Shown one piece after another: positions 22,761-35,257 of a DNA stretch of 64,000 nucleotides. The notes beneath the pieces were generated by a model, which searched no databases, was not told the DNA's origin, and was given only the letters and a program-made list of their open reading frames with translations. This stretch comes from Limnoperna fortunei. Lineage: Eukaryota > Mollusca > Bivalvia > Mytilida > Modiolidae. Both the position numbers and the translations under genes were made by a program. Each line of letters opens with the position of its first letter. Position 1 is the first letter of the stretch. Location: NCBI GenBank assembly GCA_944474755.1, contig OX104122.1, forward strand, positions 13,278,641 to 13,342,640, read 5' to 3'.

Positions 22761-25144
22761 TCTGAGTTGGTGCATGGTGCACGAACCTTGTTTCTGCTGA
22801 TTTTTAACCAGGCCACTAGATAACGATGTCTCGGGTACATAAACTGGGGAAGTACCTTCTAATGGAATATTGCCTATAGAATATTAAGGCATTCTTTCTC
22901 CAAACGACCAATATCAGCAACGTTTCTATAATAAAATAGGAAAATATTTTGATTGTTATCCGTGCATTTAATTACCCAAATGACATTAACATGTATTATC
23001 GAATTAGAATTCATCAAACATGGGGCAATGGCTGTTAACTTTGTTTCCTATTTAACAAAAAAAATCCTAACCACATCTATTTTAATTCACATATTCTACA
23101 GGTTTAAACTTAAATTTTACATAATGCCTTAAATTCTTACATAATGTATATTCTTACATAGAGTCCTCACTGTGTGTACCAGAAATTGATTTCAAAATAT
23201 ACTTGATATTTACGTTACATATATCTTTCATCGACATCCTAGATTTCTATTAGTTCATACCGTAAGTTATGACGTAGAATTATTCTTTACATTTTTCAGT
23301 GAAACCGGTGGCCATGAAAAGCTCGCGCTTCCTTGACGACGTCCACAGTAAACAAACACAAATAGGATGTGCACAGTTGAAGTCGGAAACCCGGAGTTTT
23401 AAAATAAAAATAAATTATAAATATGAAAATTTTTATCGGTTTTTATATCCGGAAATGTTAATTACCTGTAATTATAAAATAAGGAAAACGAATGGCTTGG
23501 AATGTTGAAAGTTTCCATCTGTACCATGGTCTCAGACTTCTAAAGTACTAAGTGTAAACATTTGATTTATGGTTGTAGCACTACGCCGGTTCTAGATCTT
23601 GAACCTCATAGATTTACTACATATAGTATAGATGTACAGGTACTTTATACCCGCCATATTCATCCTGTACATTCTTGTCACTTTTAAGAATTTAAGAACT
23701 TGTCATCTGTATTAATACCTCCAATGATTCCACCGATGGATGGTCTTTCACTTAATTTATTCTTCAGTCTTAGGCCGCATAGTAAAATTTCCGGCTGAAA
23801 TAGTCAATTAAAGTATAATAGTCTCCAAATTGCTTACCCAAATTAGACAATGGAGAGAATTCATTGTAAACTTGATACCCCTTCGCTTGAATTGAGACCT
23901 TGCTATAGTTCTGTCATGTTAACATTGGAAGGTTATAATAAATACTTTCAGGTTTTGATTCTGCCATTTTAATGACTTATACAATTACTTAATAGCCTAC
24001 CATATTTTTTGAGTTTTGACAAAGAGTAACACATGTTTTTTAATTATATAAAAGACAATTTGTGTTAAAAAACTGATTTTGAATTGATAAACAGACCCAC
24101 TGAATGGCAATATAAATTACTAATCCATCAATACGTATAGACAAAGTAAAATTAAGATTGCGTGGCTTGTGGTTTATATCCCCATGTTTCAAGACTAGTA
24201 TGGACTGTATAAGCTTATTAAGCCTTATAAGTACATGTACATAATAATAAATTATATTTCGCAAATTTGACTTTGTATGACTAATGCATGACTTTTAACA
24301 TTAGATATATATAGTATATAAACACAAATTACTCATATCAGAGTTTAAAGCAACGTCATGACTTTGTATTCCATGAATATATGAACTGTTTAAATACTTA
24401 TTACAAATGACACATTTTAGAATCTGTTTCAGCATAAGCACAATTTTAATTCCATAATATGTTCAGCTTGTATCATAATATATTTTTTTTAGCATTAGAA
24501 CCATATTTACATTTAAATTTCCATTGAAAATGTTCACCAAAAACAACATTTAAGTTCAAATTTGTGAGTATTTATACATGTACATCTAATTCTCAATACT
24601 GGTGTAGTATCTCTTAAATGTTATTTAAAGAGCATTTAATGGTATTGTTTACAGTGACAGGCAACACAGTTTGACTTCCGAACTGCGTCGTATAAATGAC
24701 ACCCTGCACTATATATTTTACCACTGAAAAATATAACCAATGTGCAGATGATCATTATGACTCCTTCATTTGAAAAAGCTCACAAACAATAAGATGACAA
24801 ACACTTCCTTAAACATGTGACATGAAGTTTTAGTTAAGGCTCCGATCGTAAAATCAGCAAAAAAGTGTTTTGTTGTTTGTTTTCTTTGGGTGTAGGGATA
24901 TTTATGCTTTATTTGTCTTTGTAAGAGATGACAAAAAATGATTCTTTATAATGTATATATTACCCTTCGTTAGGTCAGACATTTTTTGGTTGTAGACGGA
25001 GGAGGGGATGAACGCCGAAATTCAGGCTATAATTTTCTATTTACGAAAAGTATACATCCCACCAGGAAAAGACACTTGTTCCTCCAAACATTAAAAAAAT
25101 GAAATGAAATAGTATTACTTACGAGTTTAGACCAGCCCAGCTTA
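22761..25144. other. No gene seen
   Basis: About 2.4 kb of AT-rich sequence. A 69-codon frame at 23299-23508 has no recognisable similarity or splice context, and I do not call it. No element boundary is visible. Confidence 0.4.
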
Positions 25145-25380
25145 CACCAGCCCAGTAGTCACACTTCGGTGCCGACAGGAATGTTATTGATTCTTTCTGT
25201 GATATTGTCATTGTCTAAATTTACTGCCCTGAAATTTCGTAAATGATTTCAATTCTAAGATTTTCCTATTTTCAAGGTGTAGATATCCTTAGCCGGATTT
25301 GGCATAACGTTTCGGAATTTTGGTGATAAAAGTTCTACAACATCTCATTCATTTGGATTTTAAACATGATTTGAGTTCGA

Positions 25381-25424
25381 GTGCCACTGATGAATCTTAA
25401 TTAGATGAAACGCGCGTCTGGCGT
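25381..25424 (+). ncRNA. Type I hammerhead ribozyme (intact-looking)
   Basis: Core CTGATGA is at 25387-25393. Helix II is ATCT (25394-25397) with AGAT (25403-25406) around loop TAATT. GAAA is at 25407-25410. Helix III is AC/GT around GCGC (25410-25417), giving a GTC triplet with cleavage predicted after C25418. Helix I pairs TGGC (25419-25422) with GCCA (25383-25386), extended by two G-T pairs. Every core base expected of a hammerhead is present. Confidence 0.85.
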
Positions 25425-25756
25425 AGTAAATTCTATTAACCTTGGTATTTTTGATGACATTTTACTTGCAACCACTGTGGCGATGCATATGCTGATGGAC
25501 TGTTAGTCCCCGATGGTATCACCAGCCCAGAAGTCACACTTCGGTGCCGACAGGAATGCCATTGATTCTTTCTGTGATATAGCCATTGTCTAAATTTACT
25601 GCCCTGAAATTTCGTAAATTATTTCAATTCTAAGGTTTTCCTATTTTCAAGGTGTAGATAGCCTTAGCCGAATTTGGCATAACGTTTCGGAATTTTGGTG
25701 ATAAAAAGCTCTACAACATACTAATCATTAGGATTTTAAACAATATTTGAGTTTGA

Positions 25757-25800
25757 GCGCCACTGATGAGACTTGATTAGACGAAACGCACGTCTGTCCT
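25757..25800 (+). ncRNA. Type I hammerhead ribozyme, second unit (weakened)
   Basis: Core CTGATGA is at 25763-25769 and GAAA at 25783-25786; cleavage is predicted after C25794 in GTC. Helix II (GACT/AGAC) has one A-A mismatch, and helix I (TGTCC against GCGCCA) has mismatches. The core is intact but the stems are weaker than in the first unit, so activity is uncertain. Confidence 0.75.
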
Positions 25801-25850
25801 AGTAAATTCTATTAACCTTGGTATCTTTGATGACAATTTATTAGAATTGA

Positions 25851-26647
25851 CGTAACTGTTTCCATGCCTTACGTTTGGTTTGAGTTGTTACGTCACCGCC
25901 ACCGCCGGAACCAAAACAAGTAAAATTTCTTCGGTTATCTCCCAAATTTAGATTCTTTTTGCGTTGCTCTTTAACTTATTCTGCTGCTTCCATCATGTTA
26001 CATCGAGCGTCTGTAACGTCAAGAATCAGCATACGATCAAAACGAGGCGGACACTTGTTTTTGGTATGTTTAATCTTACCTCTTTATTACCGTTAATATT
26101 CGAAACCACGCGCATTATTATGATGTTAAGCTTTTTAAACTTAAAATTTTTTCTTAAGTAAATCTTCACCACTATTGTTTCTTTATTCCATTTAAGGCAA
26201 AATCTTACGTTAGTAAACACTAACATATTTACGGAAACAAAAGTAAAACGGCGCAATAGGTAATATGTTTCTGAGACAACAAATTTGCAAATAATTTCTG
26301 TCCTCAATGATATCCAGAAACAAGCATATAGCAAGCACATTTTCAATTTTAAATTTATTTATTCGTTGATTTTTAGAATTAATACTGATATGAAATTATT
26401 TTGATAAACCATACACGATTTGATTTTCATCTTTGGTATACGTATCATTCCTACAACGCATAAACAGTATATTAATCGATGGTACCTACGCGCTTTTTGA
26501 AACAAAGTGTCAAACATACATTAAACAGTTATAGCTAAAAGTGGTTTAATGTGTCAATCAAAAGATAAACAGTGACAGTGGGCATTAATTTCGCAAATAA
26601 AACATGTCCAGAGGACAAAAGATTGCCAAAAAACAGCCCAAGTTAAC
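25851..26647. other. No gene seen
   Basis: No supported coding sequence. It is the 3' flank of the cGLR pseudogene on the minus strand. GTTACGTCACC at about 25887-25897 and a local GC-rich patch near 25900 are the only features I note. Confidence 0.35.
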
Positions 26648-28498
26648 TTAGGGTGTCATCATCCCCCAAAAACGCTCTGTTGCGGTTGTCAGTAAAATGT
26701 TATTGAATGTATTGGCCTTTGTGAAGGCATTCATAGCCATATCTTTCTGTCCGACTAACTGTAAAGCTATTCCAAGTAGATGGTTGCTCTGTCCTATATC
26801 GTATGCACTTACGATAAAATATTCGTCGTAAATGGACAGCTGTATAGCTCTAATAGACTTGTAGCACATTTGTGTTTCATGAAGATGATAATGACACAGA
26901 AAACGAAGGAAATGAGCAAATACACCAGGCGAAAATAAGTAGTCGAGTGAACAGTGAAGTTCAGACAATTCCAAAGTCCATCTTGTTAACGACTACAAGT
27001 TTTCAAACACGCAATAATCCGTCTTTGCAAAGTTTTGGATGTGGTCAAATTTATTTGTATTTGTGGTATTTGATGAAATATTTTCTCTGGTGTGCACTTT
27101 ATCATTGCATAAAATCAGTATATAAACAGCATCTCTGTACTGCTTTGTTTTCTGGAAAAATGCCGCTAACATTAACCAACCAGACAAAGCATCATGGTGT
27201 ATATTTTGTATAAGGTACTCTAACTGTGTTCGGCGTTGAAAGTAAACCTTTTTATTTATATCAGAAGTTACAATACTTTGTGGAATCCTTGAACAGATAT
27301 CGGACATGTAACGCAGATTTATTAATCTTATAACAGATGACTTTTTGACATTCAACATTTGAATGCATCTTCTGAAACTCGGGTATAGCGATAGTTGTGC
27401 GGCAAATACAGATTTATTTTGTACACGTGAAACCAATGAAGTAAAATAAATTGCAATTGTGTGCTTTTAATTTCCGATGTGCTTGGTAATGTATTTGAAG
27501 GAATAGAAAAATTTAGAAATTGGACCGAGTACAGCAAACAGCGCCATCCAAAACTAAATAATGTGTTTTAATGTTCTAGTAACATTTGCCGCGGTAGTCC
27601 TTCAATTTTATTCTCATGGGGACACATTGAGTATTCTACACAGTATAGTAACCTTTTAAAACATCTCAAGAAACATTGTATGAGATTCTGTCACTGATGT
27701 TTCCTCGGACAACCACAAAATAATTTTGATAAAATATTAGCAAAGTAGATTTTTACAACTTATATTACTGTTGATTAAGTCCTTAAGTAATATTTTAATT
27801 AGAGCATAACACAGTAATTGTGTATGACTAAATGAGTATATCAACAGCTTCTCAGCCACGGAAAATGAAATGCGCCATTCGATATCTTCATTATCAGATC
27901 CATTCGAGCCAATCGGATCAAAAAGGACATCATTGTTAATTATGTCTGATTTGACGTAACTACTAGGCCATGATGTGTATTTTCTTCTTATCCATTCGTA
28001 AGCGGGTTGTACCCACAGCGGACTGTGAAGACAGAATGCAATATCATTAAGTTATACTTGTCTGACAAACAGGGACAATGAAGATGAGTGAATTGTGGCG
28101 AGCTTATTTTCAGAAAGTGTAATTTGAAAAGCTTACTAGACAAATACCGTGAATCGCCTCTTTGTGTGTATACTCCCGAAAAATATACAGATCGTAGTTC
28201 AGTAAATCCTGGTTTGGTGTCGTTCATTTCCATTACCTAGTTTATTTTCTGCGGATTAGGTTTGACGTTACCTATGTCTTCGTGCACAACAAATAATTTC
28301 AAGACATCCATTAGATCAAAATCACTTCCATTTAGTTCGAGTCCTTCTCTACCACTTCTACTTCTTATTTTAATTATTACATCATCACTTTGTAAATGAT
28401 CTATTATCGTGTTCATCTCACCGTTTCCTCTGTACCCACAATGTGCTGACACAAGAAGTGATACATTTGTAAACATATCGTACGAAATGACATATCAT
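26648..28498 (-). pseudogene. cGLR pseudogene 1 (paralogue of gene B), main exon
   Basis: Read on the minus strand it follows gene B almost throughout. The start is exon-like (FLCQHIVGTEETVR, then a stop). The nucleotidyltransferase region keeps GREGLELNGSDFDLM, but the G-S site is altered to RSRSG. WRISFSVAEKLLIYSFSHTQ is preserved near 27830-27880. The later helical region is in 27436-26993 (SVIRLINLRYMSDICSRIPQ, RRTQLEYLIQNIHHDALSGW) and 26974-26648 (FLCHYHLHETQMCYKSIRAI). Stops near 28430, 28236 and 27780, frameshifts and a small deletion near 27620 disable it. The acceptor TTATCTTACAG ending at 28499 and exon 1 at 29168-29174 survive, so it arose by DNA duplication and not by retroposition. 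Confidence 0.85.
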
Positions 28499-29167
28499 CT
28501 GTAAGATAAATACACAAAACAATTCAAAAACCGACGCATTTTATTATGTAATGTTTTGTTAATCTCTCTTTTTGTAATTTTTTAGCTAAATATATGTATG
28601 TAATTGCAAATAAACTATCATTATTTGTTGGGTGTGAACCTTTCAGTCGGCTGCGATTGACATGCCTTTAAAAGTATAAGTCTAATGTTAAATAGTTAAA
28701 CAAAAAGAGCTGAACTAGTTTTAGATAATAAACTATAGCAAAGAATTTAAATTCGTGTCAGGATTACAAGAATTGACAGACATTATATTCTAAAATTTTG
28801 TCTTGTGCCTCAAATAACTGAAAAAACATTATAAGCTTAGTTTGACGAAAATATACAATATAACGTAGTAATCACATTTGCATATAATTTTGTTGATGGA
28901 TTGGCTTTTAATGGACAGTTTGGCATGTTGAGGAGCAGAAAAGGTAATATAAATGATGTATAGCTGCAGAGATGCTAACATAAATATATGAGATTGTCGA
29001 ACACAATACAAACAAATGGAAAAATATTTTACAAAATATGTATCTGTAGAAATACATTTCAACAATCTTATTGATGAAAATACATTTCATAGTTTAGCGA
29101 AGTAAAACATGACAATAAAATTCTTTCACAATCTCTTAATCTATATATGCTATAGAGTTTGTCTTAC

Positions 29168-29174
29168 CTGTCAT
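29168..29174 (-). pseudogene. cGLR pseudogene 1, exon 1 (ATGACAG)
   Basis: On the minus strand ATGACAG is followed by GTAAGAC, a strong donor. It corresponds to gene B exon 1 (ATGGCAG then GTAATAC), with similar flanks: a run of A before the ATG and related 5' sequence beyond. The intron to 28499 is 669 bp and phase 1. Confidence 0.7.
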
Positions 29175-29509
29175 TTTTTTAATTGTGATATCAGTTTATT
29201 ATGTTTGTTAGTGTTCACAGTTAGTGTTCCATGGCTACCAACAAAATATTATAAGACAGTGAGATAGTGTTATTCAAACTAACAGTGGTTTAGCAAACAT
29301 TTAATCAATATTTTTTATAGAGAATAGACCTAATCATAATGCTACGAACGATTAAACGTTGTAAAAAAATACTGCATCTTACTTTATAGACGATGTCTTA
29401 TAACTAAATAAGTGTCGGTGAATACTGATATTTAATCTATTGTATGGAGCTTGAGTTTAAATGACATCAAGTCGGCATCCAATCCGGAATTATTTTCAAA
29501 ATAGACTCC

Positions 29510-29850
29510 AAACTATGAAATAATTTACAAAGGTGTTGACTTCTTTAACTTACCAATTGTCAACTTCCCGTTTATTGATAGCAAGATTCCTCTCTCTCGT
29601 ATGTGATGTTTACATTTCACAATTAATACGTAATGCTAGATCTTGTAATCGTTATTTTCTAACCGGATGTTGCTGCTGACCAATAAGCTATTAGAAATGG
29701 GGTTTGTTGCATTTAGGTTGATGGCAACAATATAGATGTTATGTGGCCGTCATCGCCGATTTAATTATCGTTATGGGAAATCTATCTACTAAATGCATTC
29801 ACTCATATGTTATGTATCAGCAAGGTTTTTCTATGCCTTGATGGCCATGA
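29510..29850 (+). pseudogene. PLE reverse transcriptase C-terminal fragment (copy 4)
   Basis: The + strand contains DFFNLPIVNFPFIDSKIPLS and downstream RT-tail-like blocks corresponding to VNFPFI in copy 1. Stops and shifts are frequent, and no RT core lies upstream. It is a short 3' fragment. Confidence 0.7.
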
Positions 29851-29960
29851 GTGACTATTAATCACTCGACGGGTGGTAAGAGGTAGTCACTGCTTACTTG
29901 TCCTAAGCACCTAAGTTCATCCATGTTTTTTATTTCTTCTGGTTACTCAAATTGAGTTTA
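29851..29960 (+). repeat. Shared PLE 3' module, copy c (diverged)
   Basis: ACTCGACGGGTGG, CTGCTTACTTGTCC and GCACCTAAGTTCATCCATG correspond to the module at 2326-2560 with many substitutions. Confidence 0.5.
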
Positions 29961-30399
29961 TGTGTCACTGTGCTATGGATTTATATACTTGTTTACTAAT
30001 CTTTTTTTTTAACTTTTACTCCAACAGAAGCATTCCATCTTAGGTAAAAAGTTAGAAAAATGTATATCCTGACTTTTAATGGGTTGACATTTTATACCTG
30101 TGATCGAACTTAAAACTGATCCTTTAATTTGAGTTGATAACATACCTAACAGCGGTATGCCTTTATTTAAACTTTCTGCTACATAATATAATCCAAATCA
30201 GTATGACTTGAAGCAGCGCCCACTGCATCATTTTTAGACTTTCACTTCAAATATGACACCTATGATCATCTCATCATCTCATCAGCACAACAACTTACGA
30301 CAAAGGAGACAATTCTATCTAAAAAATATAAATGTCTCTCCCTTCAGCTTTTCTTGTATACGGTGTCCAAATTTCTCAGTTAAGCAGGTATACAAGAGC

Positions 30400-30900
30400 T
30401 TGCAGTGAGTAAATGATAGTAATAAAATGCGAACACCGGGGAAACTGTCAAAAAAGACAATCCACGAATCAAAGTCCGAGAAACCGGCAAACTCCATAAC
30501 TAACAAATAAATAAGTTAGTAACTGCAGCAATGGTCCTGTTTTTTGCTAATGTCGTCGGGATACAACTATAAAACAAGTAACAAGAAAAACGTATCGTAT
30601 GCGCCTACAATAAGTTCTACTATAATGCCATTCCTATATTGATAAATATCTTGTTTGAAGATATGATTGCATACAGATTTTCCAATTTTTGATTGCAATA
30701 ACTAGTGATTCTGCTGCGGTGATCATAAGATGTTGTATCTATTACTGTGTAATAGTTTATGCTACCCAACCCTTTTAATCAACACACCAAATCACACACT
30801 ACAGTACGTGAACCGGAGGATTGTCATGCTATAAAACTTGGTTTAACCCACCATTTGTTGTAAATGCATGTAATGTCAGTAATATTGCTGTAGGTACTTC
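30400..30900. repeat. Fragments of PLE 3' regions in both orientations
   Basis: 30403-30540 (GAGAAACCGGCAAACTCC, AATGGTCCTG) matches 21430-21540 in the same orientation. 30760-30900 (TATAAAACTTGGTTTAACCC, ATGCATGTAATGTCAG) matches 10690-10810. The two pieces are in opposite orientation, so the site is a composite of at least two insertions or an inversion. Confidence 0.5.
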
Positions 30901-30962
30901 ATTTCTGGTTGTTCGTTCTTGAGTTATCTGGTTTTACCAACATGTACAATTTTGCTTCATGA

Positions 30963-31254
30963 CATCCGTATTTTTTTTACATCAAAAAGTGTATTTGATA
31001 AATTCAAACATACTTCACAATTCAGCTGCTTAGAGTTCAAAATGATGCAACATCTATCAGTCAATGAAGTTAGCTCAAAGCGCTAAACACACCAGAAATA
31101 GGAAAAGTCATCCGTATTTTTTTACATTAAAAAGTGTATTTGATAAGTTCAAACATACTTCACAATTCAGCTGCTTAGAGTTCAAAATGATGCAACATCT
31201 ATAAGTCAATGAAGTTAGCTCAAAGCGCTAAACACACGAGAAATAGGAAAAGTC
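30963..31254. repeat. 146-bp direct tandem duplication
   Basis: CATCCGTATTTTTTT... begins at 30963 and again at 31109; the two units differ at only a few positions (for example AAATTC/AAGTTC, ATCAGTC/ATAAGTC). The near identity indicates a recent local duplication. No coding content. Confidence 0.9.
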
Positions 31255-33960
31255 TTAGAAGATTAGTTTTTATACTGAATTGTCTGGATTGTACTTAATC
31301 GTTCTGACGATGACTGTTTTTTTCTCGTAGTTTGACATAGTCTGATTTTGTATTCGACAAATTATCAACTAGTATCATCATTTTATTAATCAGTTGACTG
31401 GCCTTATAATTGTCTGAATCGGTTGTAACAAAAATTCCACTAGTTTGTTAAAGTTTGAATCGGACTTTGACCAGTTTAGTAAGTCTTGATTGTTGATCTC
31501 GACCTAGGCTTTTCTAGTCTTGAGCTCCTTAAAAAGGCAAGTTTCGACAAGCACTGTTTTAACTTAATGCAATTCGTATTTGAACTGACTTATATAGTAA
31601 GAATAAAATATATTGTCTTTGTAATATTTGTAATATATTTTCACGCTGTATTTCAAACAAATGGTAAAAATATGCCCTTTTGCCTGAATTATTTATACAT
31701 TTTTGATGTTTTATTGTAACTATGAACATACAATTATTGTAGCCATGTAACAAGTAAAATAGGATACGTTTTTATAATTTGTTTAATGTCAGTCGGTCTG
31801 TCTCACGAAACTTTTTTCTTGCGTTGAACAAAACATAAACAACCATCGTGGATTCGTCATTACGTTTTGGAATCTATGATGATTGAGAGGAGAGTTCAGC
31901 TCAAAAGTATTCAAATTTTTGCACATTAACAAATGACACACAATTCTCATAATGTTTCACGTTTTAATTGCTTTTTTGTTTGACATACTAATTTGATTTT
32001 TAAAGGAAAAAAGAAAGAAATCATTCAATATACTTTATGACAGCAAAAATATCAATTATAATAAATGTACTGTTCACATTGATTGAAATAATTGCATTCA
32101 TTGGTAATATTAAATTCTTAAACCTTCATACATGCAAATTTATAACCAACCATACCACTGTAGTCGGGGAGCAAGCATTTGATGTTTGTGTGTGTCCAGC
32201 AAGGAACTGATGTACTTAGAAATAAACATCACATTGGTGATGGAATTATTTGAAATTTCTGAAATTTATGGATTCCTAATTTCAATTTTGATTGGGTTGA
32301 AACGATCAAAATAGTATCCGAATTAGGATTTCTCTACAGAAAGCACACCATATATAAGTTATGTTTTTTAAATCAGGCTTTACATATCCTGCCAATAAAA
32401 CAAGGGTAGCAATTTGCTGTCTTTTAAAATTATAGTGTTTGAACCAAAACTTAAAACCTACGCTTTTAAATTTCAATTTCGAACATACCTATTTATATTT
32501 CAGTTTTTTATGAACAAACTAACTGGTGTCTGAAAATCTGAACCTTTATACATATTTAAACAAATTAAAGTCATATGGCCAGGCCGAGTGAGTAGTAGAA
32601 AATAATGCAAAGGATTCAATAAAGAAATAAATGCATTCCGGCAATTTTTTTTATTGAATTTTTACACAGAGATAAATATATAGATCAACGCCGCTTTTTA
32701 TTTCTGGGATAAAATTTATTTTCGAGCCATTTGCCAACAGTAATCTGTTTATTGATGTTTTGTAACATTGTAGCGTCACGTTGTTCTTTTAAACTGACGA
32801 TAATATATATCAATCAATAAAGTAGAGTGATATTGAATGTTCTCAGCTTGCACGGACAATGAAAACCTTATTCAATATTGTCCGCTAGTTTTCTAAAAGA
32901 TGCGATGTCTGATCTACTCGCAATGTTGTGAGTATGTTAAGGGTGACCTAAAGTTGTGCTATCAACGTTTAAAATTTTAAAAATGTCGCCGTTGAAACTA
33001 AAAGTGCATTTCTCAAATTTCTTCAGGCAGGACTTTCGATGCAAACTGATACAGTTGATTATTCTTAGCATTTTTTCCAAAACATTTGACGCGAAAGCCA
33101 CCATTTTGTAAAGGTGGCCATGTTAATATTCTCCTTCCCAAGCTACCTAAAACCGTCCATATTGTTCCATTTCAACAAAATTTGATAAGTAGGTAGATTT
33201 GAGTGTACTGATTTAAACGAAATCACTTAATTGAGGCCTCTTTCACGACATTTGTTTTGTATCCCAACACACTTATTACTAGTTACTTGTTGTATTTCCT
33301 TTTTATTCTACGACTTATATTCATATTGCACAGTAGCTATTATTTTCACCAATTTGTGTATCTTGTAATTTATTTGGATGATTATTAGATAGATTGTTAA
33401 TTTTAACGAAACTTTATTTTTTCCACAGAGACACAAATAGACAAGCTGGAATATTGCTGCTCATATAAATAGCAAATTACTGTACTGATGGTCAATCCCA
33501 ATCGTCGTCTGCGTCGTAGTAAAAACAATTCGTGTCAGCCAAGATATTGATTTACAACGTGTATTAAATATCCCGCGATTATAAATAGCTAAATAACGCC
33601 TAAAAGATATACACAACTATTTAACACATTTCAATGACATTTCTCTCTATATATTCCTAACCACACATTAGTGTAATGTTGTCAGTTTTAGTTGAGAAAA
33701 GATACATAAAAGTTTGCAAGTAATATATAACATTCGATTGTACCTGGTATTTGTAGTCTCACAATAGATCGAGATAAAAACTATCACGAAAATCGGTATA
33801 CCGGAGAATTTTTTTCATAACACAAGACATTTATCACTATCAGATAATTCACATCAAATTATAAGCCTGGCGTCAAAAGATGTATTTAATATTGAACTAA
33901 ATAAATTTAATAAAACTAAGAATTTTTCTTTTTAAATTGGGTTTAGTTGATTTTCAATTA
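31255..33960. other. No gene seen
   Basis: About 2.7 kb of AT-rich sequence without a supported frame, repeat boundary or RNA signal. The 60-80 codon frames are not recognisable. Confidence 0.4.
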
Positions 33961-34127
33961 GGAGATAACTGTATTGTATTTGAAGATTTGCCGGCATCAA
34001 TTGGTGATTTGATGGTCGAAAATTGAGTTTATTGGCGACGCGTAAGCGAAGGCAGTAAACGGATATTTCCGACCATCAAATCACCGATTGATGCCGGCAA
34101 ATCTTCAAATACAATACAGTTATCTCC
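33961..34127. repeat. Foldback element with 58-bp inverted arms
   Basis: Arms at 33961-34018 and 34070-34127 are inverted copies with a single mismatch, starting GGAGATAACTG and ending CAGTTATCTCC. The spacer is 51 bp. There is no ORF. The size and structure are those of a MITE-like foldback. A diverged half copy is at 36194-36275. I cannot identify a target duplication. Confidence 0.9.
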
Positions 34128-34689
34128 ATTCTAATGCTACGGCAATAAAAAACTAAATTAACTGATTAAAATTGGAATTTTTTTATTTGCCGGAAATAAC
34201 GTCTGCGCTTGCGTAAAAATCTGAAGGCATCTATTGTGGAATTGATGCCATGAAATTATTCACGTCATCCAATCAGAATTGACGTTACATCAAGAACTGC
34301 ATTAGAATTTTAAATCTTAAGAGCAAATATAGTAGACTTATTACATTTTTATCTCTATACACTTTCAATGTCATGTCTGTTTTTTGACAGGTACCAATCT
34401 ACTAGGGAGGTTACATGTTTGAATGTACAATATAAAATTTCTTTAAAAAATTTCCTACCTTCTCAAGATTAACTTAAATCTAATCCAATACATTTAATAT
34501 TTAACATTATGATACTGTTTACATGCAATGCCGGTCGTGGTATCGCATTAAAGTTTAAATAGAAATAATAACTGTGGACTATTTTCGTTAAGTGAAGTGC
34601 ATGGTGGCAACAAGTTAACATATTAATAAACATGGGCTAATGTAATATGCACAAGCAAAAATACGTTAGCATTTATACATTGATTGAAT

Positions 34690-34990
34690 GCTTACTTGAC
34701 GTCCAGTAAGGTATATTTCAGTTATATTCAGTTTGTAAATTGACTGCCATTGGTAAAGATATTGAGTTGTCGTGTAGCGACGAACTGTAGTAGAGGTTAC
34801 AGTAAGAATAGTCATTTTTTGAGATCTCCTAAAAAGATCTTAATAGTCAATTAACGTGGCACTCTCCAAACATAGTCCGTGGTCTGGCTTTCCGCATTAT
34901 AACATAAAAGCTCTCATCGAGAAAGCCCTCTACTATAACCGAGGACACTCTGTCCCGGATATCCATGTAGTCTCGAACACTGCAAACATC
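34690..34990 (-). repeat. SINE-like repeat, diverged relative of the insertion at 43215
   Basis: The + strand starts ATTGATTGAATGCTTACTTGACGTCCAG, an inverted version of the CTGGACGT...CAAT tail at 8170. It then has AACGTGGCACTCTCC and GTCCGTGGTCTGGCTTTCCG, related in order to AACGTGGCATTTTTCCC and GGTCAGGTTTTCCG in 43485-43545. It is an old, rearranged copy, called from block order. Confidence 0.45.
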
Positions 34991-35027
34991 CAAATAGGGT
35001 CCAAACATTTAAAATCAAGTTTACGAG

Positions 35028-35257
35028 TTACTTAGAATGCGTGCAACCTACACTATGAATCCCACAATTTTAATAAAAATTAATAGTTTTACTCCGAAAT
35101 CTTACTTATATAATCTTTATATAGTATTTGTGACTACTGGATTTACTTAGAACGCGTGCAACCTACACTATGAATCCCACAATTTTAATAAAAAATAATA
35201 GTTTTACTCCGAAATCTTACTTATATAATCTTTATATAGTATTTATGACTACTGGAT
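35028..35257. repeat. 115-bp direct tandem duplication
   Basis: TTACTTAGAAxGCGTGCAACC begins at 35028 and at 35143; both units continue CTACACTATGAATCCCAC and end GACTACTGGATTT. They differ at only a few bases. A recent local duplication with no coding content. Confidence 0.9.

Larger units (their letters stand above)
25145..25850 (+). mobile_element. Retrozyme-like tandem dimer with two hammerhead ribozymes
   Basis: Two head-to-tail units with a period of about 375 bp begin at 25145 and 25520 with CACCAGCCCAG. They share CACTTCGGTGCCGACAGGAATG, TTTACTGCCCTGAAATTTCG, GTTTCGGAATTTTGGTGATA and the hammerhead segment, and end with AACCTTGGTATxTTTGATGAC. Predicted cleavage sites lie after 25418 and 25794, giving a 376-nt monomer. 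Animal retrozymes are non-autonomous retroelements of about 170-400 nt that are excised from tandem transcripts by type I hammerheads and circularised. Size, tandem arrangement and ribozyme position all fit. There is no ORF. The second unit is more substituted in its ribozyme than the first. Confidence 0.85.

Noticed and set aside
26872..27213. 113-codon + frame in pseudogene 1
   Set aside because: Antisense to the recognisable cGLR sequence on the other strand.
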